Source of the DNA: Micromonospora rhizosphaerae
GTDB taxonomy: Bacteria; Actinomycetota; Actinomycetes; Mycobacteriales; Micromonosporaceae
Direction of reading: 5' to 3'
NCBI RefSeq assembly: GCF_900091465.1
Contig: NZ_FMHV01000002.1
Span: 5,952,001-6,016,000 of the forward strand
DNA length: 64,000 bases
Every line of letters begins with the position of its first letter. The stretch's first letter is position 1. Below, one piece after another: positions 52,838 through 61,769 of this stretch. Both the position numbers and the translations under genes were made by a program. The notes beneath the pieces were generated by a model that had not been told where the DNA came from, searched no databases, and saw only the letters and a list, made by a program, of their open reading frames with translations.

Positions 52838-55441
52838 TCAGGTCGTCTGTTGGTCGCCGTCGTCCGGTTCCGGGCCGTCGTCCGACCGGCTGCCGGCTCC
52901 ACCGAGCAGTCGGGCGGCGTCCGTCCGGCCGCGCCGGGTGCCGGTCTGGTAGGAGCTCATCATCCGGAGCACCTGCTCCGGCGGGCGCACCATGTCCTCG
53001 TCGTCGATGTCCTCGGCGGTCGCCTCGTTCCGCAACTCGGGCACGATGTTGGCCTGCCGGATGCGGACCGGCAGGCCGGACTCCGTCCGGGCCGGTCCCG
53101 CGCCGACCGCCGGCTCCGGCCCGGTGCTCGCCGATGGTGCCGCCTCGGCGCCCGCCACCGCGGCCTCCGCGCCCACCGATGGGGAGAGGGCGACCGCGGC
53201 CGCCGGACCCTCCGCGTCGGAGCGGGCGGCGGACACCGGCAGTCCAGCCGGGAACGTGGGCCCGTCCAGCGCCGGCCGCCCCGACCAGCGTCGCGGCCGG
53301 GACGGCAGTCCGCCCTCGCCCTCGGGTGCGCCGGCCGGGAGCGTCCGGCCCGGTGACCGGGTGGGCAGCGGGTCCTCATCGGCGGCCGTGCCCGCCTCCC
53401 CGTCGGCACGCGGCTGGGGCGGGGCGGGCGGTTCGGCCAGCGCCACTGGCGCCGGGGCGGGCGCGGGCGGCTGCTCCGTGACCGGACCGGCCGGAGCGGA
53501 CGCCCCGGGCACCGGACGGGCGACGGCCGGCACGCCGGCCGGGAACCCGCCCGAGGTGCTCGGGTCGTCCTCGGCGGTGACCAGCGCCGCCGGGATCAGC
53601 ACGATGGCGGTGGTGCCGCCGTACGCCGACTCCTTGAGCTGCACCCGAACGCCATGCCGCTCGGTCAGCCGGCTCACCACGTACAGCCCGAGCCGGGAGG
53701 CGTTGGCCAGGTTCAGCTCGGACCGGTCCACGATCCGGTGATTCGCCGCGGCGAGGTCCTCTCCGGGCATGCCCAGACCGCGGTCCTCGATCTCGATGGC
53801 GAAGCCGTTGGCCACCAGCTGGCCGCGCACCTCGACGGTGGTGTGCGGCGGTGAGAAGGACAGTGCGTTCTCGATCAGCTCGGCGAGCAGGTGGATGACG
53901 TCACCGACGGCGCGGCCGGTCAGCGAGACCTGGCCGAGGGGAAGCACGTTGACCCGGGTGTAGTCCTCGACCTCGGCGACCGCGCCCCGGACCACGTCGA
54001 CCATCGGCACGTTGCGTCGCCAGGCCCGGCCAGGGGTGGAGCCGGAGAGCACGATCAGGTTTTCCGCGTTGCGCCGCATCCGGGTGGCCAGGTGGTCGAC
54101 CCGGAACAGGTCCTCCAGCTCCTCCGCGTCCTGCTCACGCCGCTCCATCGCGTCGAGCAGGGTGAGCTGGCGGTGCACCAGCGCCTGGGTGCGCCGGGCC
54201 AGGCTGAGGAACACCTCACGGACGCTGCGGCGCAGGTCGGCCTGCTCCACCGCCGTGCGGATGGCGGTCTCCTGCACGAGGTTGAACGCCTTGCCCACCT
54301 GGCCGATCTCGTCGTCGCCGAACTCGAGTGGCGGTGCCTCCTTGGCGACGTCGACCTCCTCGCCGTGACCGAGCCGCTCGACCACGCCGGGGAGGCGCTC
54401 GTTGGCCAGCCGGAAGGCCGCCTCGCGCAGCCGCTCAAGCTGCTGCACCAGGGCGCGCGCGGTGGTGATCGACACGATGATCGAGGCGATGACGGCGAGC
54501 AGGCCGAGACCGGCGGCCAGCACCAGTCGGACGATGACACCGACGGCGACCGGGGTGGCCCGATCGACGATCTCGTCGCCACCGGCGAGCACCACGTCGC
54601 CGATCTGGGTCAGGGCGGGGCCGGTGGTGTCGTTCCACTCCGCCACGGTGATCGGCGGCTTGGCGCCGCGACCCTGCATGACCTGGTTCTCCAGGTTGGT
54701 GAGGCGACGGAAGGTGGCCCCGCCCGACATCTCGTCGTAGCGGTGCTGGTCCGTCGCGGGGAGGCGGACGAGCGCCTGGGTGGCGGTGAACTGACGGGCA
54801 CCGACGATCCGGGTAAACTGCGCCTGCTCCGCCGGGGTGATGCGTCCGGCGGCCAGCACGCCGGCGACCAGGGCGTCCTCCTGGGACAGCAGCTCCCGGG
54901 AGCGGTTGAGGCCGATCAGGGCGGCGGTGTCCTCGGCGACCTGCTCGTCATCGAGGTTGCCCAGTGCGTCGTAGACCCGGTAGATCGACTCGATCAGGCC
55001 GGTGAACGTGCCGTTGGCCTCAGCCCGGTCGATGTTCCGGTCATCTACGGCCGCTCGGGTGCGGGGCAGGGCGTCCAGCCCGCCGACCAGCTCGGCGATC
55101 CGCTGGTCGAGGGCGTCGTCGCCGAACAGGTCGACCTGCCAGCTGTCGCTGGACTCCTTGAACTCGGCGGCCAGCTCGTCGGTCCGCTGCCGCATCTTGG
55201 CCAGGGCCGCCCGCTGCCCCTCGTCGGACCGCCCGAGATAGGTCAGCGACGTCCGGCGCTCCAGCTGCAACTGCAGCAGCAGCGGCTCGGTGGGATTGAA
55301 GACCTTGGTGTCGAAGGCCTGCACGCCGAGCAGGTTCATTCCATCGCGGATGGTGACCCAGGCGGTGAAGCCCCAAAGGGCAACCAGCGAGGCGAGCAGG
55401 GCCACAACCTTGGTACGCAGATTCGCACTGCGGGAACCCAT
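52838..55441 (-). CDS. cvnA: Conservon sensor histidine-kinase-like protein CvnA
   Basis: An 867-residue membrane protein with two helices (residues 11-29 and about 300-325) bracketing an extracytoplasmic nitrate-sensing NIT-type domain (residues 45-300). A HAMP-like linker, a dimerisation region and a C-terminal HATPase (LIENALSFSPPHTTVEVRGQ, EIEDRGLGMPGEDL, LGLYVVSRLTERHGVRV) follow. A long Pro/Ala/Gly-rich disordered tail (about 220 residues) ends the protein. It is the sensor of the conservon cvnA-B-C-D. A DHp-type His is not obvious. ATG 55441. Confidence 0.9.
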   Translation of the reverse strand: MGSRSANLRTKVVALLASLVALWGFTAWVTIRDGMNLLGVQAFDTKVFNPTEPLLLQLQLERRTSLTYLGRSDEGQRAALAKMRQRTDELAAEFKESSDSWQVDLFGDDALDQRIAELVGGLDALPRTRAAVDDRNIDRAEANGTFTGLIESIYRVYDALGNLDDEQVAEDTAALIGLNRSRELLSQEDALVAGVLAAGRITPAEQAQFTRIVGARQFTATQALVRLPATDQHRYDEMSGGATFRRLTNLENQVMQGRGAKPPITVAEWNDTTGPALTQIGDVVLAGGDEIVDRATPVAVGVIVRLVLAAGLGLLAVIASIIVSITTARALVQQLERLREAAFRLANERLPGVVERLGHGEEVDVAKEAPPLEFGDDEIGQVGKAFNLVQETAIRTAVEQADLRRSVREVFLSLARRTQALVHRQLTLLDAMERREQDAEELEDLFRVDHLATRMRRNAENLIVLSGSTPGRAWRRNVPMVDVVRGAVAEVEDYTRVNVLPLGQVSLTGRAVGDVIHLLAELIENALSFSPPHTTVEVRGQLVANGFAIEIEDRGLGMPGEDLAAANHRIVDRSELNLANASRLGLYVVSRLTERHGVRVQLKESAYGGTTAIVLIPAALVTAEDDPSTSGGFPAGVPAVARPVPGASAPAGPVTEQPPAPAPAPVALAEPPAPPQPRADGEAGTAADEDPLPTRSPGRTLPAGAPEGEGGLPSRPRRWSGRPALDGPTFPAGLPVSAARSDAEGPAAAVALSPSVGAEAAVAGAEAAPSASTGPEPAVGAGPARTESGLPVRIRQANIVPELRNEATAEDIDDEDMVRPPEQVLRMMSSYQTGTRRGRTDAARLLGGAGSRSDDGPEPDDGDQQTT

Positions 55442-55547
55442 TACACCGTCCCTCGCCTGGTCCTGTAATCCGTCAGCCCGAAGCGCTCACGCGCATCGAC
55501 CCCGGCGCACGCTAGCAGCGTCCGAAGAGTCACTCAAGCGATCCTGA

Positions 55548-57176
55548 TCATGAAGTTCCGCGGCGAGCTCGTTCCGGCGCCCACGAACCCGTCCCGACCA
55601 GGTCCGATCTGGTTCGGGCGAGCTGCCGCGCGGCGATCGTAGCGGCCTTCACGATGAGCACCGGCGTGTAGAGGTCCTTATCGTGCCACAGTGGTGGGTC
55701 GTCACCGCGACCGTCCGCAGTGGTCAGCATGGACAGCCCACGCTTTGCCGCCTCCCGTACGCCCGGCCGGGCCGGCCGCCCGACGCCGAGCAGCACCTGC
55801 AGGGCGTACGCGGTCTCCTCCACCGTCCCGGTCCAGCGACCCCACGAGCCGTCGGCCCGCTGGGTGGCCACCACCCAGTCCACGGCAAGGTCCACGGCCT
55901 CACCGGCGACCCCGGCCGGCGCGTACCGGTCCAGGGCCGCGACCGCGCACGAGGTGGCATAGTACGGCGATGCGTGCCAGCGGTCGGCCCAGCGTCCGTC
56001 GGCCTCCTGCTGGTCCCGCAGCCACCCGGCGAGGGCGGCCGCCCGCGCGCCGTACCGGTCGGCGCCCGCCTCCGAGCGCCGGGCGTGCCAGCCCAGCGCC
56101 TCCAGCACGTGCGCGTTGGTGGTGACCGAACGCCCGTCCTCGCCCTGCCAGGTGCAGAAGTGGCTGCCGAGGTCGTAGTGGAGCAGGCTGGCCGGATCCA
56201 CGGGATGGCCGAGCCGGGCGAGCGCGTAGAGCGTGACCGAGGTGGTGTCCGCGTCGGCCGGCAGCCCCGGGCTGGTGGGTGTGCCCTGTGGCCCGAGCAC
56301 GGCGGCCAGCTCGGCGACCAGCTTCGGCGCCGGGGTGGCCGGCACCCCGGCCCGGGCCAGCGTGCTGAGCGCCCAGGCCCGCTCGAAGACCGTGATCGGT
56401 GTGCAGCAGGGCACCGGCCCGCCGTGCGGGCCGACCGCCGTCTCGAGGTACGCCAGTGCCGCCCGGTCCGCGCCCGCCGGCGACCCGACCCAGGCGGCGG
56501 TGGCCGCCGGGGAGGCGCCGATGCTGCCGGCGACCAAGGAGACGTCGCGGTGCCGCCGGGCGGTGGACCCGAGCACCTCGAACGCGTGCAGCAGCTTCTG
56601 CGGCACCGGCCGCCCCGCGGCCAGCAGCGCGTGCAGCGCGTCGAGCCGGCGCCGGTCCACCCCGGGCAGGCCCGGGAACGGGCTGTCGAACCCGTCGCCC
56701 GGGTGGGCGGCGAACCAGGCGAGGTGGCCGTCGATCCGCTCGACCAGGCCCGGCACGATCAGGTCGGCCGCCGGGGTGTCCGGGAGGGACGGTCTCTCGA
56801 GGAGCCAGCCGGCGAGCACACCCAGGCCACGTCGGGCCGCGGCAGCCAGCTCGGCACGGGACGGCTCCCCCGACCGGTCCCCGCCGCCGGCTCGCAGCGT
56901 GCCGAGCAGCGCCTCCACGGCGCTCACCGTGGGCACCACGGCATAGCCGCCCGGTGCGCCCCAGCCGCCGTCGCGGCGCTGGCTGGCGAGCAGGTACGCC
57001 AACCGCCGCCCGTGACCGGTGAGCCAGGGCGCGTCGGCGACGACCCGCGCGGTCTCGTACACCGAGGGTGTGACCCGGCCCGCCGGTTCGAGCGCCACCG
57101 CGGCGAGCAGCTCGCGGGCCTCCCCGGCCACCTCGGTCCCCGCCTGGGCCTGCGTGTCGATCGAGGACGTGGTCAC
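55548..57176 (-). CDS. Class II diterpene cyclase (copalyl diphosphate synthase-like)
   Basis: A 542-residue alpha-alpha-barrel cyclase of the squalene-hopene/CPS class. The acid motif is LPADADTTSVTLYALARLG, a DxDTT-type variant of DxDD around residues 308-312. The protein has repeated QxxDGSWG-like segments (LASQRRDGGWGAPGG, VATQRADGSWGRWTG). It is expected to protonate GGPP to a bicyclic diphosphate. The GTG start overlaps the class I cyclase stop as GTGA. Third gene of the coupled operon P450-class I-class II. Product stereochemistry cannot be predicted. Confidence 0.85.
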   Translation of the reverse strand: MTTSSIDTQAQAGTEVAGEARELLAAVALEPAGRVTPSVYETARVVADAPWLTGHGRRLAYLLASQRRDGGWGAPGGYAVVPTVSAVEALLGTLRAGGGDRSGEPSRAELAAAARRGLGVLAGWLLERPSLPDTPAADLIVPGLVERIDGHLAWFAAHPGDGFDSPFPGLPGVDRRRLDALHALLAAGRPVPQKLLHAFEVLGSTARRHRDVSLVAGSIGASPAATAAWVGSPAGADRAALAYLETAVGPHGGPVPCCTPITVFERAWALSTLARAGVPATPAPKLVAELAAVLGPQGTPTSPGLPADADTTSVTLYALARLGHPVDPASLLHYDLGSHFCTWQGEDGRSVTTNAHVLEALGWHARRSEAGADRYGARAAALAGWLRDQQEADGRWADRWHASPYYATSCAVAALDRYAPAGVAGEAVDLAVDWVVATQRADGSWGRWTGTVEETAYALQVLLGVGRPARPGVREAAKRGLSMLTTADGRGDDPPLWHDKDLYTPVLIVKAATIAARQLARTRSDLVGTGSWAPERARRGTS

Positions 57177-58081
57177 GTCTTTCCCCAGAAGTCGGTCGAA
57201 CCGTAGAAGCCGCAGCTGAAACCGAGCTGGCGGGTCAGGTAGTCCGCCTGGACCGGGCAGCTCTCCCGCAGCGGAGCGAGCAACGCCCGGGCGCTGCCGA
57301 CCAGCTCTTCGGCCCGCCGGCGCACCTGGTCCGGGTCGGACACCAGCAGCAGGGCGTTGAGGTCGCCCCAACGCACGTCGCGCTCGTAGGTGGCCAGGTC
57401 GTTGACGAGACGGAGAATCCGCTGCACCTCGTCACTGACCGTCACCAGCTCGTCGAGCCGGGCCAGCGTGACCGGGTCGCCGATATGGATCCAGTGCACG
57501 ACGTTGACCACGGTGGAGGCGAGGTTTGCCGCGTTGGCGAGGTACTCGTCGAGGTTGGGCAGCCGGTCGGCCCCGGCCTGCTTCCAGTCCCACTCCCGGA
57601 CCATGGCGTCAAGCACCCGACGCAGCTCCGCCCGCCACATCGGACCGTGGGTCGGGTACGCCCGCGCGGCGGCAAGCTCGTCGCGCAGCTCGGCCAGGAA
57701 GCGGCCGAGGGCGTCGTCCGGCTTTGGGGTGGCGCCGTCGGCCACGGCGAGGCACCTCCCGGTGAGTCGGTCGACGGCCTCGCGCGACTTCGCGTCGTAG
57801 TCGATCAGCCAGTCGAGCGCGAAGATCCAGAGCACCAGGCGGTTGGCGATCCGCAGCTGGCCGGGATCGCACCAGGGAGCGCTGAAGGCCATCGTCATCG
57901 CGATGTTGCCGCACAATGCCGGGTCGAACTCCCGGGGCGCGAAGAGCTCCGGGTACGCGTCCGCGCACTCCTGCAGGTCGCGCTGGCCTTTCGCGGCGAG
58001 GGCGCAGATCCGTCCCTGTTCCGCGGCCATGGTCAGCTGGTCGACGCCGTCCAGCGGCGCCGACCGGGTCACCGGGCTCAC
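57173..58081 (-). CDS. Class I terpene synthase-like protein
   Basis: A 302-residue protein of the class I terpene cyclase fold. Its Asp-rich motif is DWLIDYDAKS (Asp 90, 94, 96) and the second metal motif is NDLATYERD (Asn 227, Asp 228, Thr 231, Asp 235), where the usual final Glu is Asp. It probably ionises the class II product. The GTG start overlaps the P450 stop as GTGA (58078-58081) and its own stop overlaps the class II gene. It resembles the class I partner in a diterpene operon I recall from Salinispora arenicola. Confidence 0.8.
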   Translation of the reverse strand: MSPVTRSAPLDGVDQLTMAAEQGRICALAAKGQRDLQECADAYPELFAPREFDPALCGNIAMTMAFSAPWCDPGQLRIANRLVLWIFALDWLIDYDAKSREAVDRLTGRCLAVADGATPKPDDALGRFLAELRDELAAARAYPTHGPMWRAELRRVLDAMVREWDWKQAGADRLPNLDEYLANAANLASTVVNVVHWIHIGDPVTLARLDELVTVSDEVQRILRLVNDLATYERDVRWGDLNALLLVSDPDQVRRRAEELVGSARALLAPLRESCPVQADYLTRQLGFSCGFYGSTDFWGKT

Positions 58082-59460
58082 GCGGCCACGCTCGCGGCCG
58101 GACGCAGGGTGAGTTCCACTGGGTCGAGGGGCCGCAAGGCCGCCGCCACCTTGATGCCGGGCACCGTCGGCCGCTGGAGGCGGAACCGGTAGCGGCTCAG
58201 CACGGTGGCCACGATCAGCGTCGCCTCCAAATAGAACAGGTGCATACCGATGCACTGGTGCGGCCCGCCGCCGAACGGGAAGTGAGCCCACCGGTGCCGG
58301 GCACGGACCTGCTCGGGGGCGAACCGGTCCGGGTCGAAGACCTCCGGGCGGTCCCAGAACGTCGACATCCGGTGGGTGATCAGCGGGCTGACCACGATGG
58401 TGGCCCCGGCGGGGATCCGCACCCCGCCGATGACGTCCTCCTCGGCGGCCCGACGGGGGAAGAGCCACCCGATCGGGTAGAGCCGCAGCAGCTCCTCGAG
58501 CACCTGTCGGGTGTACCGCAGCTCGCGCAGGTGCTCCCGACGGACCGGGGCGCCGCCGACCACCCGATCGATCTCCTCGTAGAGCCGCTCGGCGACGACC
58601 GGGTCGCGCTCGATGTGCGGCCAGAGCCAGGTGAGCACGCTGATCGTGGTCTCGGTGGTGGTGGCCACCATGGACACCGTGTCGTTACGGACCTGGTGCT
58701 CGTCCAGTCGGCCGCCGTCCGGGGTGCGCCCCCGCCAGAGCGTGGCGATGATGTCGTCGCCGTCGGACTCCGCGGTCTCCTTCGAGGCTCGGACGATCGG
58801 CAGCAGCAGTTCGTCGATGAGCTTGACGGCCCGCCGGAACGCGCGGTCACCGGGCATCGGCACGGCCAGCGGGGCCCACGGCACGAGGATGCGTGGCATC
58901 ACCGACCACGCGACGGCGTCCTGCGCCTCCATGATCCGCAGCGCGTCCGGCACCGAGATCTTGTCGGCAAAGAAGACCCGCATGATCGCCGAGCAGACGA
59001 TCCGGGCCTGTTCGGCCCCCATGTCGACCGGCCGGCCGGCACGGGCCGGACCGTCCAGTTCGTCGACCGCGTCCTCGATGGCCTCGGCGAGCCGGTCCAC
59101 CAGCCCGTCGATTCGGCGCGCGGTGAACAGTGGCTGCAGGACCTGCCGGCTGTTCGACCAGGGCTCGCCATCGCTGAGGATGCCCTGACCGAAGAGCCGC
59201 TGCAGCGGCCGCCACTGCAGGCCGTCGCCGGCGCGCACGTAGTTGCCGGACTTCTCGCGCAGCACCTGCTGGAGGTGCTCCGGACGGGTGACAAGGTAGG
59301 GACGGAACGAACCGAAGTTGAGCCGCACCACCTCGCCCCGCGACCGCTCACCGAACTCCACCAGCGCCCGGGCCGGATCACGGACCAGGTTGGGCAGGAC
59401 GTGGCGCAGCGGGATGGACTCCGCCCGCCGGGGGCGGCCCTCTGTGGCTGTTGGTCCCAC
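58078..59460 (-). CDS. Cytochrome P450
   Basis: A 460-residue P450. Heme-thiolate loop FPFGGGPHQCIGMHL (Cys 403), ExxR as EELLRLYPIG, PERF-type DPDRFAP and I-helix VATTTETTISVL, where the usual AGxxT glycine is replaced. It probably oxidises the diterpene made by the two cyclases. GTG 59460 follows AGAGG at a spacing of ten; ATG 59526 is an alternative. First gene of the operon. No ferredoxin or GGPP synthase is adjacent. Confidence 0.88.
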   Translation of the reverse strand: MGPTATEGRPRRAESIPLRHVLPNLVRDPARALVEFGERSRGEVVRLNFGSFRPYLVTRPEHLQQVLREKSGNYVRAGDGLQWRPLQRLFGQGILSDGEPWSNSRQVLQPLFTARRIDGLVDRLAEAIEDAVDELDGPARAGRPVDMGAEQARIVCSAIMRVFFADKISVPDALRIMEAQDAVAWSVMPRILVPWAPLAVPMPGDRAFRRAVKLIDELLLPIVRASKETAESDGDDIIATLWRGRTPDGGRLDEHQVRNDTVSMVATTTETTISVLTWLWPHIERDPVVAERLYEEIDRVVGGAPVRREHLRELRYTRQVLEELLRLYPIGWLFPRRAAEEDVIGGVRIPAGATIVVSPLITHRMSTFWDRPEVFDPDRFAPEQVRARHRWAHFPFGGGPHQCIGMHLFYLEATLIVATVLSRYRFRLQRPTVPGIKVAAALRPLDPVELTLRPAASVAA

Positions 59461-59542
59461 CTGCGGAGCACCTCTTTCACGGGAAGTCGCCGGATGACCG
59501 TGCTGTGTCACAGTCCCGGGAAGCATGCCACCGCCCGGAGAG

Positions 59543-59569
59543 CTTTCTCTAGACGCGGACAAGAGAAAG
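59543..59569. promoter_or_regulatory. 8-bp-arm palindrome upstream of diterpene operon
   Basis: CTTTCTCT (59543-59550) pairs exactly with AGAGAAAG (59562-59569) over eleven bases, in the 5' region of the P450 gene and across the end of the acetyltransferase pseudogene. It is a candidate operator or the terminator of the pseudogene transcript. Confidence 0.45.
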
Positions 59570-60188
59570 TTTCGCAGGGGAATGTCTCACAGTCCACAAA
59601 GGAAGTCGGATGGGACCGCTCAGGCCCGCAAGTCCCGCCGGTACCCGCCACTCGCCGGCAACCACTCGGTAACCCAGTCCACGATTGACGGCGAGCATCG
59701 CCTCGTTTCCGGCGTCGTTCGTGGTGAACGCCTGCCGGTAGCCGGCCTCGCGGGCCCGGCGCAGGGCGGCGACCTTGACCAGTCGGGCCAGGCCGGCGCC
59801 GCGGTGGGCCCGCCGGGTGCCGGTCATCCCCGACTGGTAGCGGTCCCGGCCGTCGGTCAGGGCCAGGCTGAAGGCCACGACCGCACCGTCCACCAGCCCG
59901 GCGAGCCGCGCCCCGGCCGCGCCGGCCCGGGTGCACCGTCACGTTGGCGAAGCCGAGGCCGGGCTCGGCGCTCTCGTGCAGCAGCCCGGTCCGGGCCACG
60001 CCGAGCAGCTCACCCGCGGACTGCGACAACTCGAGCGCGGCGCGTCTGACGCCGCGCCGCGACCTGGCGCCGTCGTCGGCGACGAGCAGCGCGTACCGCT
60101 CGGCGGCCGGGGCGGTGGCCGCCTGCCAGCGGATGAACTCGGCCGTGGTGACCGGGTGCGGCGCGGCGATTCGGAGCAGCTCGGCCAC
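59549..60188 (-). pseudogene. GNAT acetyltransferase pseudogene with deletion and frameshift
   Basis: The first frame, from GTG 60188, gives an intact N-terminal half ending FANVTVHPGRRGRG, the acetyl-CoA motif. The sequence then continues only in another frame: ARLAGLVDGAVVAFSLALTDG through AGYRQAFTTNDAGNEAMLAVNRGLGYR to 59549. The two halves read like the first and second halves of a double-GNAT protein with the middle missing, and the total is 640 bases, not a multiple of three. GC-rich repeats near the break could have caused a deletion. Confidence 0.65.
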
Positions 60189-60349
60189 GGCCGGGGCGTC
60201 GGACGGTCAGAAGGTGCGTACAGCGACGATCACGGCGAGGCAACGTACCCGAGCGACCAGGCGGCCGCGACTCCCTTCGCAGCGGCGGGGCGCCGCGCCG
60301 GCGCGGGGAACACGGGCGCGTCCGGGCCCCCTGTGCGAGGCTCAGGGGC

Positions 60350-60598
60350 ATGGACGACAAGACCATCCTGAACCGGATCTCCGAACTGGTCGACGAGGAG
60401 CACCGGCTGCGCACGGCCGCGCAGGAGCACGAGGCCGGCACCGATGACGCGGCCCGGGAGCGGCTGCGGGAGCTGGAGGAATCCCTCGACCAGTGCTGGG
60501 ACCTGCTGCGCCGGCGGCGGGCCGCCCGGTCGGCGCACGGCGACCCGGACGCCCAGGGCGAGCGGCCGCTGTCGGAGGTCGAGCGCTACCTCCAGTGA
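60350..60598 (+). CDS. DUF2630 family protein
   Basis: An 82-residue charged helical protein matching DUF2630: MDDKTILNRISELVDEEHRL, LEESLDQCWDLLRRRRAARS, and PLSEVERYLQ at the end. Function unknown; common in actinobacteria. GAGGCT lies seven bases upstream of the ATG, compatible with a leaderless mRNA. Ends 87 bases before the convergent RIO kinase gene. Confidence 0.85.
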   Translation: MDDKTILNRISELVDEEHRLRTAAQEHEAGTDDAARERLRELEESLDQCWDLLRRRRAARSAHGDPDAQGERPLSEVERYLQ

Positions 60599-60684
60599 CG
60601 GCTGCGCCGGGCGCGGGCTGCGTCCTGGCGACGAGGGAGCGACCGGCGTCCCGGGCGGCGCGCTGCCGCCCGGGACGCGTCCGG

Positions 60685-61614
60685 TCAGCGGATGCCCGCC
60701 TCCCGCAGCAGCAGCCCGGTCAGCTCGCCCGGGTCGACGTCCCCGGCCGGCAGGCCGCGCGCGGCGAACCAGCTGCCGACCACCCGGACGTCCCGGGCCA
60801 GGAACTCCGGCCCCTGCGGGTTGGCCACCACGTCGACCACCTGCGGCAGGTCGATCATGACCAGCCGCCCCCGGTGCACCAGCAGGTTGTACGGCGACAG
60901 GTCGCCGTGCGCATACCCGGCCCGGGCCAGCACGACCAGGGCGTCGACCAGCTGCTCCCAGAGATCGCGCAGCTCGGCCGGGTCGGGACGGAGCTGGGCC
61001 AGCCGCGGCGCGGCCTGTCCCTCCTCGGCGTCCCCGACGAACTCCAGCATCAGCTCGGTGCCGAGCAGCTGCACCGGGTACGGCACGGCGATCCGCCCGG
61101 TGGCCGCCCCGATCTCCCAGAGCCGGGCCAGCGCGGCGAACTCCGCCGCGGCCCACTGCCCGGCGATCATCTGCCGGCCGAACGCCGTCCGGCCGGCCAT
61201 CGCCCGGTTCTCCCGGGACCGACGCACCCGGCGTCCCTCCAGGTAGCCGGCGTCGCGGTGGAAGAGCCGGTGCTGGGCGTCCCGGTAGCGCTTGGCCGCC
61301 AGCAGGCAGGACCGGTCGGTCTCCGGCACCGCCCGGCGGACCAGGTGGACGTCCGCCTCCTTGCCGGTCTTGAGCACGCCGAGTTCGATGTCCTTCGCGG
61401 CCAGCTCGGTGACCAGCCACTCCGGGTGGGGTTCCGGCCCGTGCACGGCCTCGTCCCAGGAGGACCAGCGATCCTCGGGGTCGGGCTCGTCGTCGGGCTC
61501 GACGAGGGCCGGCTCGGCGTGCCGGCCGTGCTTCAGGAAATAGGGTTCGTCGTCGTCGAAGCGGCTCTTGCCGCGGCCACGGCGCTCGCGCGCCGGGAGG
61601 TCGTGTTCACGCAC
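60685..61614 (-). CDS. RIO-family serine kinase
   Basis: A 309-residue RIO-type kinase. ATP-binding Lys region LKTGKEADVHLVRRA and LLAAKRYRD; catalytic loop YAHGDLSPYNLLVHRG; metal motif VMIDLPQVVD in place of DFG, as in RIO kinases. An acidic N-terminal extension (FDDDEPYFLKHGRH) is present. Bacterial RIO substrates are unclear. GTG 61614 is chosen as the first start that keeps the conserved REHDLPARERRGRGKSRF block; it has no good ribosome binding site. A 48-codon ORF with a strong site overlaps it. Confidence 0.82.
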   Translation of the reverse strand: MREHDLPARERRGRGKSRFDDDEPYFLKHGRHAEPALVEPDDEPDPEDRWSSWDEAVHGPEPHPEWLVTELAAKDIELGVLKTGKEADVHLVRRAVPETDRSCLLAAKRYRDAQHRLFHRDAGYLEGRRVRRSRENRAMAGRTAFGRQMIAGQWAAAEFAALARLWEIGAATGRIAVPYPVQLLGTELMLEFVGDAEEGQAAPRLAQLRPDPAELRDLWEQLVDALVVLARAGYAHGDLSPYNLLVHRGRLVMIDLPQVVDVVANPQGPEFLARDVRVVGSWFAARGLPAGDVDPGELTGLLLREAGIR

Positions 61615-61679
61615 GGGTTCGGTGATCCCTTGGTCGAGGCTGGTGGAGGCAGGTGGAACGACCCTGCAAAGACGGCCAT
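61533..61679 (-). CDS. 48-residue ORF overlapping the RIO kinase 5' end
   Basis: ATG 61679 has AGGAGG six bases upstream, far stronger than any site for the RIO kinase. It encodes MAVFAGSFHLPPPASTKG and onward in a different frame, ending at 61533 inside the kinase gene. It may be a leader ORF that couples translation to the kinase or a chance frame. Confidence 0.3.
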   Translation of the reverse strand: MAVFAGSFHLPPPASTKGSPNPCVNTTSRRASAVAAARAASTTTNPIS

Positions 61680-61769
61680 GACCGACCTCCTTTCCTCGAC
61701 CGGGCTCCGCCCGGCTGCGCCTGCGCGCGGCACCATGCTCACCGGGGGCCCCCGAAGGGGTCAACCGAT

